Positions 1 to 5,747 of a stretch of DNA of 12,684 bases are shown piece by piece. Within the stretch, counting starts at the first letter, position 1, and every line of letters starts with the position of its first letter. The translations under genes and the position numbers were made by a program. The notes below the pieces were generated by a model. That model saw only the letters and a program-made list of their open reading frames with translations, searched no databases and had not been told where the DNA came from. The stretch spans positions 1 through 12,684 of the forward strand of contig CAMUJF010000033.1 in assembly GCA_947089135.1 (NCBI GenBank). The letters are read 5' to 3'. The DNA comes from an uncultured Clostridia bacterium (GTDB taxonomy: Bacteria; Bacillota; Clostridia; Oscillospirales; Ruminococcaceae).

Positions 1-1
1 C

Positions 2-79
2 CCGCTTCAAGCCTTTTTATTGCTTGCGGCGGGGACTGTTCTTTTTATGTTTCAACTAAAAAAATTCCGGATTCCTTAA
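2..79 (+). CDS. Possible 3' end of a membrane-protein gene (partial)
   Basis: One frame is open from the window edge to a TAA at 77-79. It encodes 25 residues: a hydrophobic stretch (LLLAAGTVLFMF) followed by a basic QLKKFR end, as expected for a last transmembrane helix with a short cytosolic tail. A transporter C-terminus (for example of the chromate-transporter type) would fit, but the piece is too short to identify. It could be element cargo or a host gene. A second open frame, ending near 93, gives less protein-like sequence. It is followed by a terminator-like hairpin at 124-154, which is consistent with a rightward gene ending here. Confidence 0.3.
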   Translation, partial: PLQAFLLLAAGTVLFMFQLKKFRIP

Positions 80-123
80 CGTGATTTTTCATGCCGAAGC
101 CTTATGTTTTATATAAAAAATAC

Positions 124-168
124 CCCTGCTTTTCTGTATCGCTGAGAAGCAGGGATTTTGTGCTTTTA
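124..168 (+). terminator. Hairpin terminator beside or within the element end
   Basis: The arms CCCTGCTTTTC (124-134) and GAGAAGCAGGG (144-154) pair over 11 bp with one G-T wobble and a 9-nt loop. A T-rich run (ATTTTGTGCTTTT) follows on the plus strand. A-rich sequence precedes the stem (about 113-122), so it could also work leftward. Its right arm (AGGG) is the last part of the shared repeat visible in the other copy, so the hairpin may be part of the element. Confidence 0.6.
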
Positions 169-212
169 CTTCATTTCGGTGTTGTTTTTTGTGTTTTGCT
201 TGTCAAATCACA

Positions 213-473
213 TTCTCATTTTCGCCGTTCTATATGCTTAAAATATTCTTGTGACCGTCCATCCGGATACCCAGCATAACGTACGCCGCTTTTGTAATAT
301 ATTGATGATTTTCATCTTTGACGCTGTAATAGATCGCGTCCATGAAAGCGAAGGGATAAACCGGAACCAAAGGACGATTCTGTCATGCAGTTGCTTAGGA
401 AGTTATTTTCTCAACGATTTTGCTTATCGAGCCTTCACGAATTCCTTGAGCAGTTCCTTTGATGTTTTTCCAT
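213..473 (-). pseudogene. Decayed IS256/mutator-family transposase remnant
   Basis: Read on the minus strand, the DNA encodes pieces typical of IS256-type transposases: KELLKEFVKA near the N-terminus, then a frame change to SISKIVEKI, two stop codons, RPLVPVYPFAFMDAIYYSV, then KAAYVMLGIRMDGHKNIL, another stop and NGENEN. The FMDAIY stretch normally carries the first catalytic Asp of the DDE triad, and GENE is the usual start of the next conserved block. Compared with about 400 residues for the family, roughly 110 residues are missing between FVKA and SISKI, and everything after GENE is cut away at 213, where the repeat at 151-212 begins. An ATG at 471-473 has an AAAGGAAG site just upstream. 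It is non-functional, and neither catalytic nor terminal regions are complete. Confidence 0.75.
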
Positions 474-588
474 ATTAAAAACACTTCCTTTCAGATTTTT
501 TTCTTGCTCTAAGTCTTGTCTGATCGGAAGTGCTTTATTCTTTTTTACACAAAGATTGGTGGGACCCTCCAGAGCCGAACCTTCGGTT
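474..588. other. Leader and likely terminal sequence of the IS256 remnant
   Basis: No gene is seen here. On the minus strand the sequence AATCTTTGTGTAAAAAAG (about 541-557) resembles the terminal inverted-repeat style of IS256-family elements, and would mark the outer limit of the remnant close to 557. Between it and the transposase ATG, GCACTTCC (about 526-533) can pair with GGAAGTGT near 481-488. No good terminator for the LRR gene that ends at 589 is visible: only a short CCGAAGGTTCGG hairpin without a T-run on that strand. The insertion may have displaced the original terminator. Confidence 0.4.
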
Positions 589-1890
589 TTATTTTGTTTT
601 TACGATATCCGCAGTCGAGATCACAATATCGTCAGTTGATTTTCCTTCAGCGTATTTATTTTTTACCGAATAAAGGGAAACAACCTTGAATTTATACTCA
701 GTGCCGCTTTTAAGGTCGGTTACTGTACAGGAACGCCCGTATACGTTTTTGTATTTTTCGTACTTATTTTTTTCGCTGTTAAAGATCCTTACCTGATATG
801 CGTCAGCGTTTTTGATTTTTTTCCACCTCAGCGTAATGCTGCCTGTGCTTGCTTCCGCCGTAACGGACGTAGCTTCGGGGATACCCGGCTTTGGCTTTTC
901 CACTATTTCGGGAACTGCCGTAGTGACTGTTACCTCCTCAGAACTTATAAGCTCGCTGTATTTGTTGGCCTTGACCTTATTAAGTACCGACACTTTAAAA
1001 GTGTAGGACTTTCCGCTTTCAAGACCGTCAACAGTACACATTTTCGCAGTTGTGGTCTTATATTCTGAAAACTTTCCGTTATTAAGGAAACTCACCTTAT
1101 ATGCGTCTGCACCGTCAATTTTATTCCATTTCAGAACAATATTGTCAGTACCTGCGGAAGCGGTAACTTCCGGGGCTTCAACAGATTTATAGTTAGAACT
1201 GCTGATTCCGTTGTCATGAGCGTATTTTTCAGCAGCTGAGCCCTTGACTACATTCATTGACACGGCACAGCCGGTATTAGGCGAGTACCATTCCAAAAGA
1301 TCGTCGTTGAACATTCTGTAGTAGCTTATATAGGCTTCGGTTTTACCGTCGGCGATAAAATGCTCTCCTGTCTTTTCATTGAGCATATAACCGACAGCAC
1401 GAGTCCCTACGGAGGTTGCTTTTGGAACCGTAAAGGTTTTCAGCGCGATACAGTTTCCAAATGCAAATTCGCGTATCTCCCCGGTTTTTGAGGGCAGAGT
1501 TACGGTTTCTATAGCAAAGCAGTTTTTGAACGCGTTCTCGCCTATATACTTTATGCTCGCGTTCGGCTTTTTAAATGTGAGCTTTTCAAGTGACGTACAG
1601 TTCAGAAATGCCTCGCTGCCGATATACGCGGAGCTTCCCTCAAAGGTAACTGATTTAAGATTAACGCAATTTGCAAAAGCTTCATTTCCCACAGCGCAAC
1701 CATTGGGAATGACAGCGGACGTTACGTTGGTATTGCTTTTAAATGCTCCTTCGGAAATTTCCTTTATACCTTGGGGTATAACCGCTTTTCCACTTTTTGA
1801 AACCGTGAAATCAGCGGCGTAAACAGCAACGGAAGGCAGAAGCCAAGCTGTCATTGCCAGCGTCAGAAGCAGGGAAATTATTTTTTTCAT
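589..1890 (-). CDS. Secreted BspA-type leucine-rich repeat / fibronectin-III protein
   Basis: A 433-residue protein with a Sec signal peptide (MKKIISLLLTLAM..., likely cleaved near VYAA, residues 24-26). Residues about 32-165 hold five irregular LRR_5/BspA units, each with the NAF or EAF pattern (for example GNEAFANC, GSEAFLNC, GENAFKNC). These are followed by a linker and two fibronectin type III domains (about 238-326 and 339-427), each with an ITLRWKKI/IVLKWNKI strand and a SGxxYxFKV strand. There is no cell-wall sorting signal or transmembrane anchor, so it is probably released or held non-covalently; by family it would be an adhesion or ligand-binding protein. The start at 1890 is chosen because AAGGAGGTC lies just upstream; an ATG 30 nt further upstream would lie inside the preceding gene. 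It is separated from the stop of the TPR-PASTA gene by only 10 bp, so the two are co-transcribed. Confidence 0.88.
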   Translation of the reverse strand: MKKIISLLLTLAMTAWLLPSVAVYAADFTVSKSGKAVIPQGIKEISEGAFKSNTNVTSAVIPNGCAVGNEAFANCVNLKSVTFEGSSAYIGSEAFLNCTSLEKLTFKKPNASIKYIGENAFKNCFAIETVTLPSKTGEIREFAFGNCIALKTFTVPKATSVGTRAVGYMLNEKTGEHFIADGKTEAYISYYRMFNDDLLEWYSPNTGCAVSMNVVKGSAAEKYAHDNGISSSNYKSVEAPEVTASAGTDNIVLKWNKIDGADAYKVSFLNNGKFSEYKTTTAKMCTVDGLESGKSYTFKVSVLNKVKANKYSELISSEEVTVTTAVPEIVEKPKPGIPEATSVTAEASTGSITLRWKKIKNADAYQVRIFNSEKNKYEKYKNVYGRSCTVTDLKSGTEYKFKVVSLYSVKNKYAEGKSTDDIVISTADIVKTK

Positions 1891-1900
1891 ATTGACCTCC

Positions 1901-2809
1901 TTATTCGGCAAGTACGGCAATTATCGAGGAATTCTCCTTGACTGATGAACCGGGAGCGGGACTTTGAGACAGTATTTCTGCGGAATCATTTTCTGTTCCC
2001 ACAACATTCAGTATTATATTGTTTTTGGAGCACCATGCATATGCTTCGTCCAGGGTCATTCTTGTAAGATCGGGTACTGAAACGTCTTTAAGAGCCTCCG
2101 TAGTGGTAACAGTGGTAGTGGCAGACGTAGTTTGAACGGTCGTTACCCGCGTAGTCGCCTGAGTAGTTGCCGGCGGTGCAGTAGCAACCGGCGGTGCTGT
2201 AGTTATAATGACGGGAGCCGCAGTTGTGGTAACAGGCGCCGCAGTGGTAGCCGGAACAGTTGTAGCAACAGTTGTGGGAACCGTAGTTTCAGTTTCAGTC
2301 TCGGATTCCAACGGAACTGTCGTGACTTCGGTCTCGGTCTGTTCCGTCTGTGTAACAGAGGTTCCCTCAAACATTTCCGTATCCTCAAAGTCGTCTGTAA
2401 GATCGTTGCTTTCACTGTATTCATCATCCGGACTATAGTCGTCATCCGAAGCGTCCGCATACTGAATATCAGGGAAAAGTTCGCTCCATTTTGCCATTAT
2501 GACATCTTCATCGTCAGCGTAATCTATGCCCCTTTTAAGTATTTCCGCGGCCTTGTCGGTTCTTTTTTTTGAAAAATAAGCTTCTGACAATCCGGCGTAA
2601 GCTTCCGAGCAGCCACGGTGTTCGGATATTACTCCGTTATAAATCGCGATAGCATTATCATAGTCTCGATTTTCAAGATAAATTTCCGCCTGTTCGAGTT
2701 TTTCATCGTAATCCATGCTGCTCCTGCCTATAAAAATGATTCCGAATGCAGCTGTAAGCATAACGGCAATTGAAGCGGCAACTAAGGTCATTCTGATCCT
2801 TATATTCAT
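1901..2809 (-). CDS. Membrane-anchored TPR-PASTA protein with Thr-rich linker
   Basis: 302 residues: a short basic N-terminus, one transmembrane helix (about 8-28), a TPR-like pair of helices (about 34-95, with EIYLENRDYDNAIAIYN and YFSKKRTDKAAEIL), an acidic stretch (about 118-147), a low-complexity Thr/Pro/Ala/Val linker of about 90 residues (149-239), and a C-terminal PASTA domain (242-302, VPDLTRMTLDEAYAWC ... SQSPAPGSSV). PASTA domains bind peptidoglycan fragments or beta-lactams in PknB-type kinases and PBPs. Here neither a kinase nor a transpeptidase is attached. The topology (anchor first, PASTA far out on a stalk) suggests a wall-contacting scaffold. The start overlaps the VanZ stop as ATGA, indicating translational coupling. 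The Thr-rich linker is a plausible O-glycosylation region, but this is inference. Confidence 0.85.
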   Translation of the reverse strand: MNIRIRMTLVAASIAVMLTAAFGIIFIGRSSMDYDEKLEQAEIYLENRDYDNAIAIYNGVISEHRGCSEAYAGLSEAYFSKKRTDKAAEILKRGIDYADDEDVIMAKWSELFPDIQYADASDDDYSPDDEYSESNDLTDDFEDTEMFEGTSVTQTEQTETEVTTVPLESETETETTVPTTVATTVPATTAAPVTTTAAPVIITTAPPVATAPPATTQATTRVTTVQTTSATTTVTTTEALKDVSVPDLTRMTLDEAYAWCSKNNIILNVVGTENDSAEILSQSPAPGSSVKENSSIIAVLAE

Positions 2810-3252
2810 AGTCGTCTGTGTTTTCCTTTCTTCTCCTTATCAAGCGCATAAAATATAAAAATAAGCAGAGTACCTGCCGCAAATCCGATGAAGTCTATCC
2901 AGACATCCTTTATCTGTGCGGAACGTCCGTTTGAAAAAAGCTGTATTGTTTCGTCACAGACTGCCGCACCCAAGCCGAAAAAGCCTACTAAAGGAAGCCT
3001 TGCGGCAAGATTTTCATAAAAAAACAAAGACAGAATAGTGCCGAACACCGCAAATTCGAAACAGTGAGCAAGCTTTCTTATAATAGCTTCGCTCAGTAAA
3101 AAACCGTCTCCGAAAAACACTTTCAATATTTTGGTCGCATACCCGCTAAGCTCGCCTGAAACTTTGCCTGGCATTACCGAATTGATCCATATGAAACCGA
3201 GACAGCCTGCTGCGCATAATGCAAAAATAGTTTTCCGCACTGATCTCTTCAT
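2806..3252 (-). CDS. VanZ-family membrane protein
   Basis: 148 residues with about four transmembrane helices and the VanZ-like pattern: a WINSVMPG segment after helix 1, RKLAHCFEFAVFG leading helix 2, and DETIQLFSNGRSAQIKDVW with DFIGFAAG before helix 4. VanZ-like proteins occur in teicoplanin resistance and in many Firmicute envelope operons; the biochemical role is not established, so no resistance claim is made. The start at 3252 has a GAAAGG site 7 nt upstream (3260-3265). The gene lies just downstream of a 21-bp hairpin (3276-3325), so its transcription must either pass through that hairpin or begin after it. It overlaps the TPR-PASTA gene by 4 bp. Confidence 0.85.
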   Translation of the reverse strand: MKRSVRKTIFALCAAGCLGFIWINSVMPGKVSGELSGYATKILKVFFGDGFLLSEAIIRKLAHCFEFAVFGTILSLFFYENLAARLPLVGFFGLGAAVCDETIQLFSNGRSAQIKDVWIDFIGFAAGTLLIFIFYALDKEKKGKHRRL

Positions 3253-3275
3253 GTTATAACCTTTCGTTTAAAATA

Positions 3276-3350
3276 CTGAACGGTTGCGAAGTACGCCCCA
3301 ATGAGCGTACTTCGCAACCGTTCAGGCGTTTTTGACGCGCCTGAAACGGT
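3276..3350 (-). terminator. Long hairpin with alternative pairing (terminator or attenuator)
   Basis: Positions 3276-3296 and 3305-3325 are perfect 21-bp complements with an 8-nt loop; on the minus strand the stem is followed by TATTTTA. The same middle arm (3317-3328) is also complementary to 3338-3350, 12 bp with one bulged base. In the leftward transcript the early arm (3350-3338) can therefore pair with the middle arm and prevent the long hairpin, as in attenuators. The hairpin lies 12 nt or more after the stop of the secreted-protein gene (3363) and 23 nt before the VanZ start. On the plus strand it is followed by GCGTTTTTG, so bidirectional termination is possible. Confidence 0.6.
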
Positions 3351-3362
3351 CATGTCGGGCGC

Positions 3363-3959
3363 TTACTTGATTTCAACTTTACCGCCCTTGGTAAGTGTAA
3401 CTACGGGATTTCCGTCCTCATCGAGTTCAATGGGACCCATATCCTCGCCGTCAAGATACCAGTGCGCGCTTGCAAGCTTCTTAGCGCTCATCTTACATTC
3501 TGTAAGAGTGATCTTAACTTCGCAGCCGAAATCCTTCTTGGATCTCAGGTTGATGACGGTTCTTGCCTTGGAGTTTGTAACCTTCATCGAGAGGTCAAGA
3601 TTTCTTGCTTTTGTGATGGTGGAAGCGTCAATAGAAACTGTAGCCTTGGGAGCAACGATTTTGAGAACGCCTCCGTCTTTCTTAGCAAGCTCTTTGATAA
3701 CCGAGGGTGCAACAGCAAGATCCTTAGTGGATGTAACGGTTACAGTAGCAACCGCCTTGTCCTCGCCTTCAACCTCAGCATCAACAGCGCTGCTAATAGC
3801 GTTTGTCATCTCATCGGATGTAGCAGGTGTGCTCTCGGTAGTAGAACCGCCGAAAACAGGAACAAAACCATAATCCGCAGCATAAGCTGTTACGGACATG
3901 GAAGCTGTCATTGCCAACGCAATAACTGCGCCTGCAAGCTTTTTGATATTATTTCTCAT
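3363..3959 (-). CDS. Secreted protein of unknown function
   Basis: 198 residues beginning with a clear signal peptide (MRNNIKKLAGAVIALAM..., probable cleavage after AYA near residue 27). The mature part starts with a Thr/Ser/Glu-rich segment and then has two beta-rich blocks: one around ATVTVTSTKDLAV and VLKIVAPKATVSIDAS, and one with INLRSKKDFGCEVKITL, ending in WYLDGEDMGPIELDEDG and VTLTKGGKVEIK. A repeated-strand surface domain is likely, but I recognise no named family. The start has a strong GGAGGAGG site (about 3966-3973). The gene has 54 bp upstream and 110 bp downstream with hairpins on both sides, so it may be its own transcription unit within the cluster and more abundant than its neighbours (inference from the strong ribosome binding site). 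Confidence 0.8.
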   Translation of the reverse strand: MRNNIKKLAGAVIALAMTASMSVTAYAADYGFVPVFGGSTTESTPATSDEMTNAISSAVDAEVEGEDKAVATVTVTSTKDLAVAPSVIKELAKKDGGVLKIVAPKATVSIDASTITKARNLDLSMKVTNSKARTVINLRSKKDFGCEVKITLTECKMSAKKLASAHWYLDGEDMGPIELDEDGNPVVTLTKGGKVEIK

Positions 3960-3990
3960 GGTAAGCCTCCTCCTTTCTTCAATATTTTAT

Positions 3991-4015
3991 AATTATCACT
4001 TTGTTAAGTGTAATT
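3991..4015. promoter_or_regulatory. Short palindrome upstream of the secreted-protein gene
   Basis: CACTT (3997-4001) and AAGTG (4006-4010) flank TGTT, in an AT-rich near-symmetric context. The site overlaps the stop of the membrane-protein gene and lies about 35-55 bp upstream of the secreted-protein start. It could be an operator or a weak terminator. A clear promoter with correct spacing is not visible here. Confidence 0.25.
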
Positions 4016-4481
4016 ACCCTTTTTCGAGTCTGCGCAGAAAAACGAGATAACCCGACATATACGCAGAGCCGCAAAACAGAAGTATTACCGCTGTAGCAGC
4101 TGGAACGGTGATTCCAAGAACATTTCCGAACACTTCTGCGGGAACAGTGGTAAAAAAGTTCATGAATTCGGAAAGAATGTACATTACTATGCTCATTCTC
4201 ATGAATTCGGAACCGTTGTCCGCAAGGTATACGATTATGTGCGGAAGTATCCAAAACAAAGCAGCAAACAATGGAAATTTCTTCCCGTTGCGCAGTCCGT
4301 TTCTAAAAGAAAAATACAACCACGCCGCCGCGAACAGCGTCAGTACGGCAAAACCGAAGATACTCATAAAGCTTTCCGGCATATACTTTTCATAGCTGAA
4401 CGACGCTAACGCATAAGTTGCCAGAAACGCAGCAAGCATATCGTCGAAAGAGCCTGAAAAAATTTGCTTTTTTTCACTCAT
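4014..4481 (-). CDS. Small multi-pass membrane protein, unknown function
   Basis: 155 residues with four or so hydrophobic helices (about 15-32, 38-58, 68-86 and 117-145), a short polar N-terminus and a basic C-terminus (RRLEKG). I do not recognise a family. It follows the EpsG-type gene with an 11-bp gap that contains AAGGAGC as its ribosome binding site, so it belongs to the same operon and probably acts in the membrane alongside the polymerase. Candidates such as a polymerase accessory protein are inference. The start at 4481 is the only ATG with this ribosome binding site. Confidence 0.75.
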   Translation of the reverse strand: MSEKKQIFSGSFDDMLAAFLATYALASFSYEKYMPESFMSIFGFAVLTLFAAAWLYFSFRNGLRNGKKFPLFAALFWILPHIIVYLADNGSEFMRMSIVMYILSEFMNFFTTVPAEVFGNVLGITVPAATAVILLFCGSAYMSGYLVFLRRLEKG

Positions 4482-4492
4482 GGGAAAGCTCC

Positions 4493-5743
4493 TTACTGGA
4501 ATTCAGGAAGCGTGTCAATCACGACCCCTCCGTCCTCATCATCGTATTCATCGTTGCCGTAGTCTTCTTCGTCGCTCTCATAGTCTTCTTCATCTTCTTC
4601 GTCAATTTCATATTCGTCCTCTTCCGTAGCTTTGATATCCACAAAGAGGTCATATGGTCTGTTGAACTGTGTAGTATACGGGACAACTCCGTTATAGTTA
4701 TTTATGATCAAAATGGTATAGCATACTATTGAAAATACAGCGGCTGCTGACGCAGAAACCGCAGCGGCAATCTTGCCTTTCTTTTCCTTGGCGTAACCGA
4801 TAATTACATCCGCCGCATCAGGAAGAAGATACAGGATCGGAGGAAGATATGTAAGCAGCGCAAACCGTGAAAGGATCGCGTGGCGTGCTCCCATTGCCTC
4901 AAAAATAGTCGTAAACATAAGACAGTTTATATAGATCCCGTTGTTCGGATTTTTTTCGATAAGTTTTTTTCTGAACAGGAAACATACTATATAAAGGACT
5001 CCGAACATTATAGTGTACCTTATCGGAAGCCCTGTTGACGCCTCTGGATTTGTATCGGGGTTATAGGCATTGTACATTTTAAATTTGCTTATCAGAAACA
5101 GAATTGCGCTGCGCGAAAAGATACAGAAAAGAACCGTACCTGCCGCTGCAATGCCAAGATACAGCCTCGACGGTCTTATTCTCAGGAAAAAGTAAAGAAC
5201 TGTCATAATCAGCGCCGACCAGTGAAAAGCCGCGGCAGCGATAACAAATATCAGAAATCGGAAATAGTCCTTAGTCCCAACATATTTTATTGCATATGTT
5301 ACTATTATCGCGGCAATTATCTGCCTAAGAAAGCACAGCGAGTTGAAAAATATGCCGAAGCATAAGAAAGCGCAAACGCTTATCCACGGTTTTGATGAGT
5401 TCTTATATATCATCGCGAATATCAACGGGTATATCAAAACGGATGTATATACAAAAACAGTCCAATAACTTTCGTATCCGAGGCTGAACAGATACATCGG
5501 AACGGAAAATCCTTTTTCCGTTTTTTCCAAAGCCAACTCTTCAATATCGAAAAACGACATATTTGCGTACATTCCGCCGTATGATCTAAAGTCGTGCCCA
5601 ACCTCGAACCTTATTGCTGAAATAGCGACAAACAGTACCGCAAAAAACGCGCAGTAAATAATTTTTCCCCATTTGCCGCATTTTTTCCCGCACAATGGAG
5701 CTGCCGCACAGGAAAGTGCAAGAATTACATAGTATATCAGCAT
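4493..5743 (-). CDS. EpsG/Wzy-type polysaccharide polymerase with acidic tail
   Basis: 416 residues, with ten or more transmembrane helices in the EpsG-family pattern: RFEVGHDFRSYGGMY after the second helix, then FLRQIIAAIIVTYAIKYV, FHWSALIM and MGARHAILSRFALLTY. EpsG proteins are thought to polymerise lipid-linked repeat units of exopolysaccharide at the membrane. The last 45 residues (about 372-416) are extraordinary: 25 of them are Asp or Glu, with four Tyr inside acidic clusters, ending VVIDTLPEFQ. The start is placed at ATG 5743, 4 bp after the kinase stop, with AGGTGA upstream. A longer frame back to 5938 is open but lies inside the kinase gene and reads its Tyr repeat in another frame (NTDINTDINTD), so it is rejected. 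An O-antigen ligase-like activity is an alternative. Confidence 0.86.
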   Translation of the reverse strand: MLIYYVILALSCAAAPLCGKKCGKWGKIIYCAFFAVLFVAISAIRFEVGHDFRSYGGMYANMSFFDIEELALEKTEKGFSVPMYLFSLGYESYWTVFVYTSVLIYPLIFAMIYKNSSKPWISVCAFLCFGIFFNSLCFLRQIIAAIIVTYAIKYVGTKDYFRFLIFVIAAAAFHWSALIMTVLYFFLRIRPSRLYLGIAAAGTVLFCIFSRSAILFLISKFKMYNAYNPDTNPEASTGLPIRYTIMFGVLYIVCFLFRKKLIEKNPNNGIYINCLMFTTIFEAMGARHAILSRFALLTYLPPILYLLPDAADVIIGYAKEKKGKIAAAVSASAAAVFSIVCYTILIINNYNGVVPYTTQFNRPYDLFVDIKATEEDEYEIDEEDEEDYESDEEDYGNDEYDDEDGGVVIDTLPEFQ

Positions 5744-5747
5744 CCGG

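Larger units (their letters stand above)
1..212 (-). mobile_element. End of an unidentified mobile element (left-edge copy)
   Basis: Positions 151-212 match the reverse complement of 12601-12684 at 60 of 62 positions, apart from a 22-bp duplication in the other copy. The outer boundary lies at 212/213: to its right is an IS256-type transposase remnant, and in the other copy the flank is an unrelated oxidoreductase gene. Read inward on the minus strand, the element begins TGTGATTTGACAAGC and runs toward and beyond position 1. How much of 1-150 belongs to it is unknown, because the other copy is cut off by the window edge. A TG start and repeated TGACAAG motifs recall the ends of IS21/Tn7/Tn552-type DDE transposons, but this is inference. 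No transposase of the element is in view. Confidence 0.7.

Noticed and set aside
251..478. 75-codon plus-strand frame near the left edge
   Set aside because: It is antisense to the IS256 remnant, whose minus-strand reading gives recognisable transposase motifs.
557..571. Near-palindrome TGGTGGGACCCTCCA
   Set aside because: One mismatch pair and a location at the presumed edge of the IS256 remnant make it most likely part of the insertion boundary or chance; no promoter is nearby.
2132..2572. Arg/Ser/Cys-rich plus-strand frame and other frames over the Thr-rich linker
   Set aside because: Low-complexity GTA/ACC repeats of the Thr-rich linker keep several frames open; there is no ribosome binding site or domain.
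3301..3992. Two long plus-strand open frames opposite the secreted-protein gene
   Set aside because: They are antisense to a gene with a signal peptide and strong ribosome binding site; their Ser/Thr-rich or Cys-rich composition is what the opposite strand produces.
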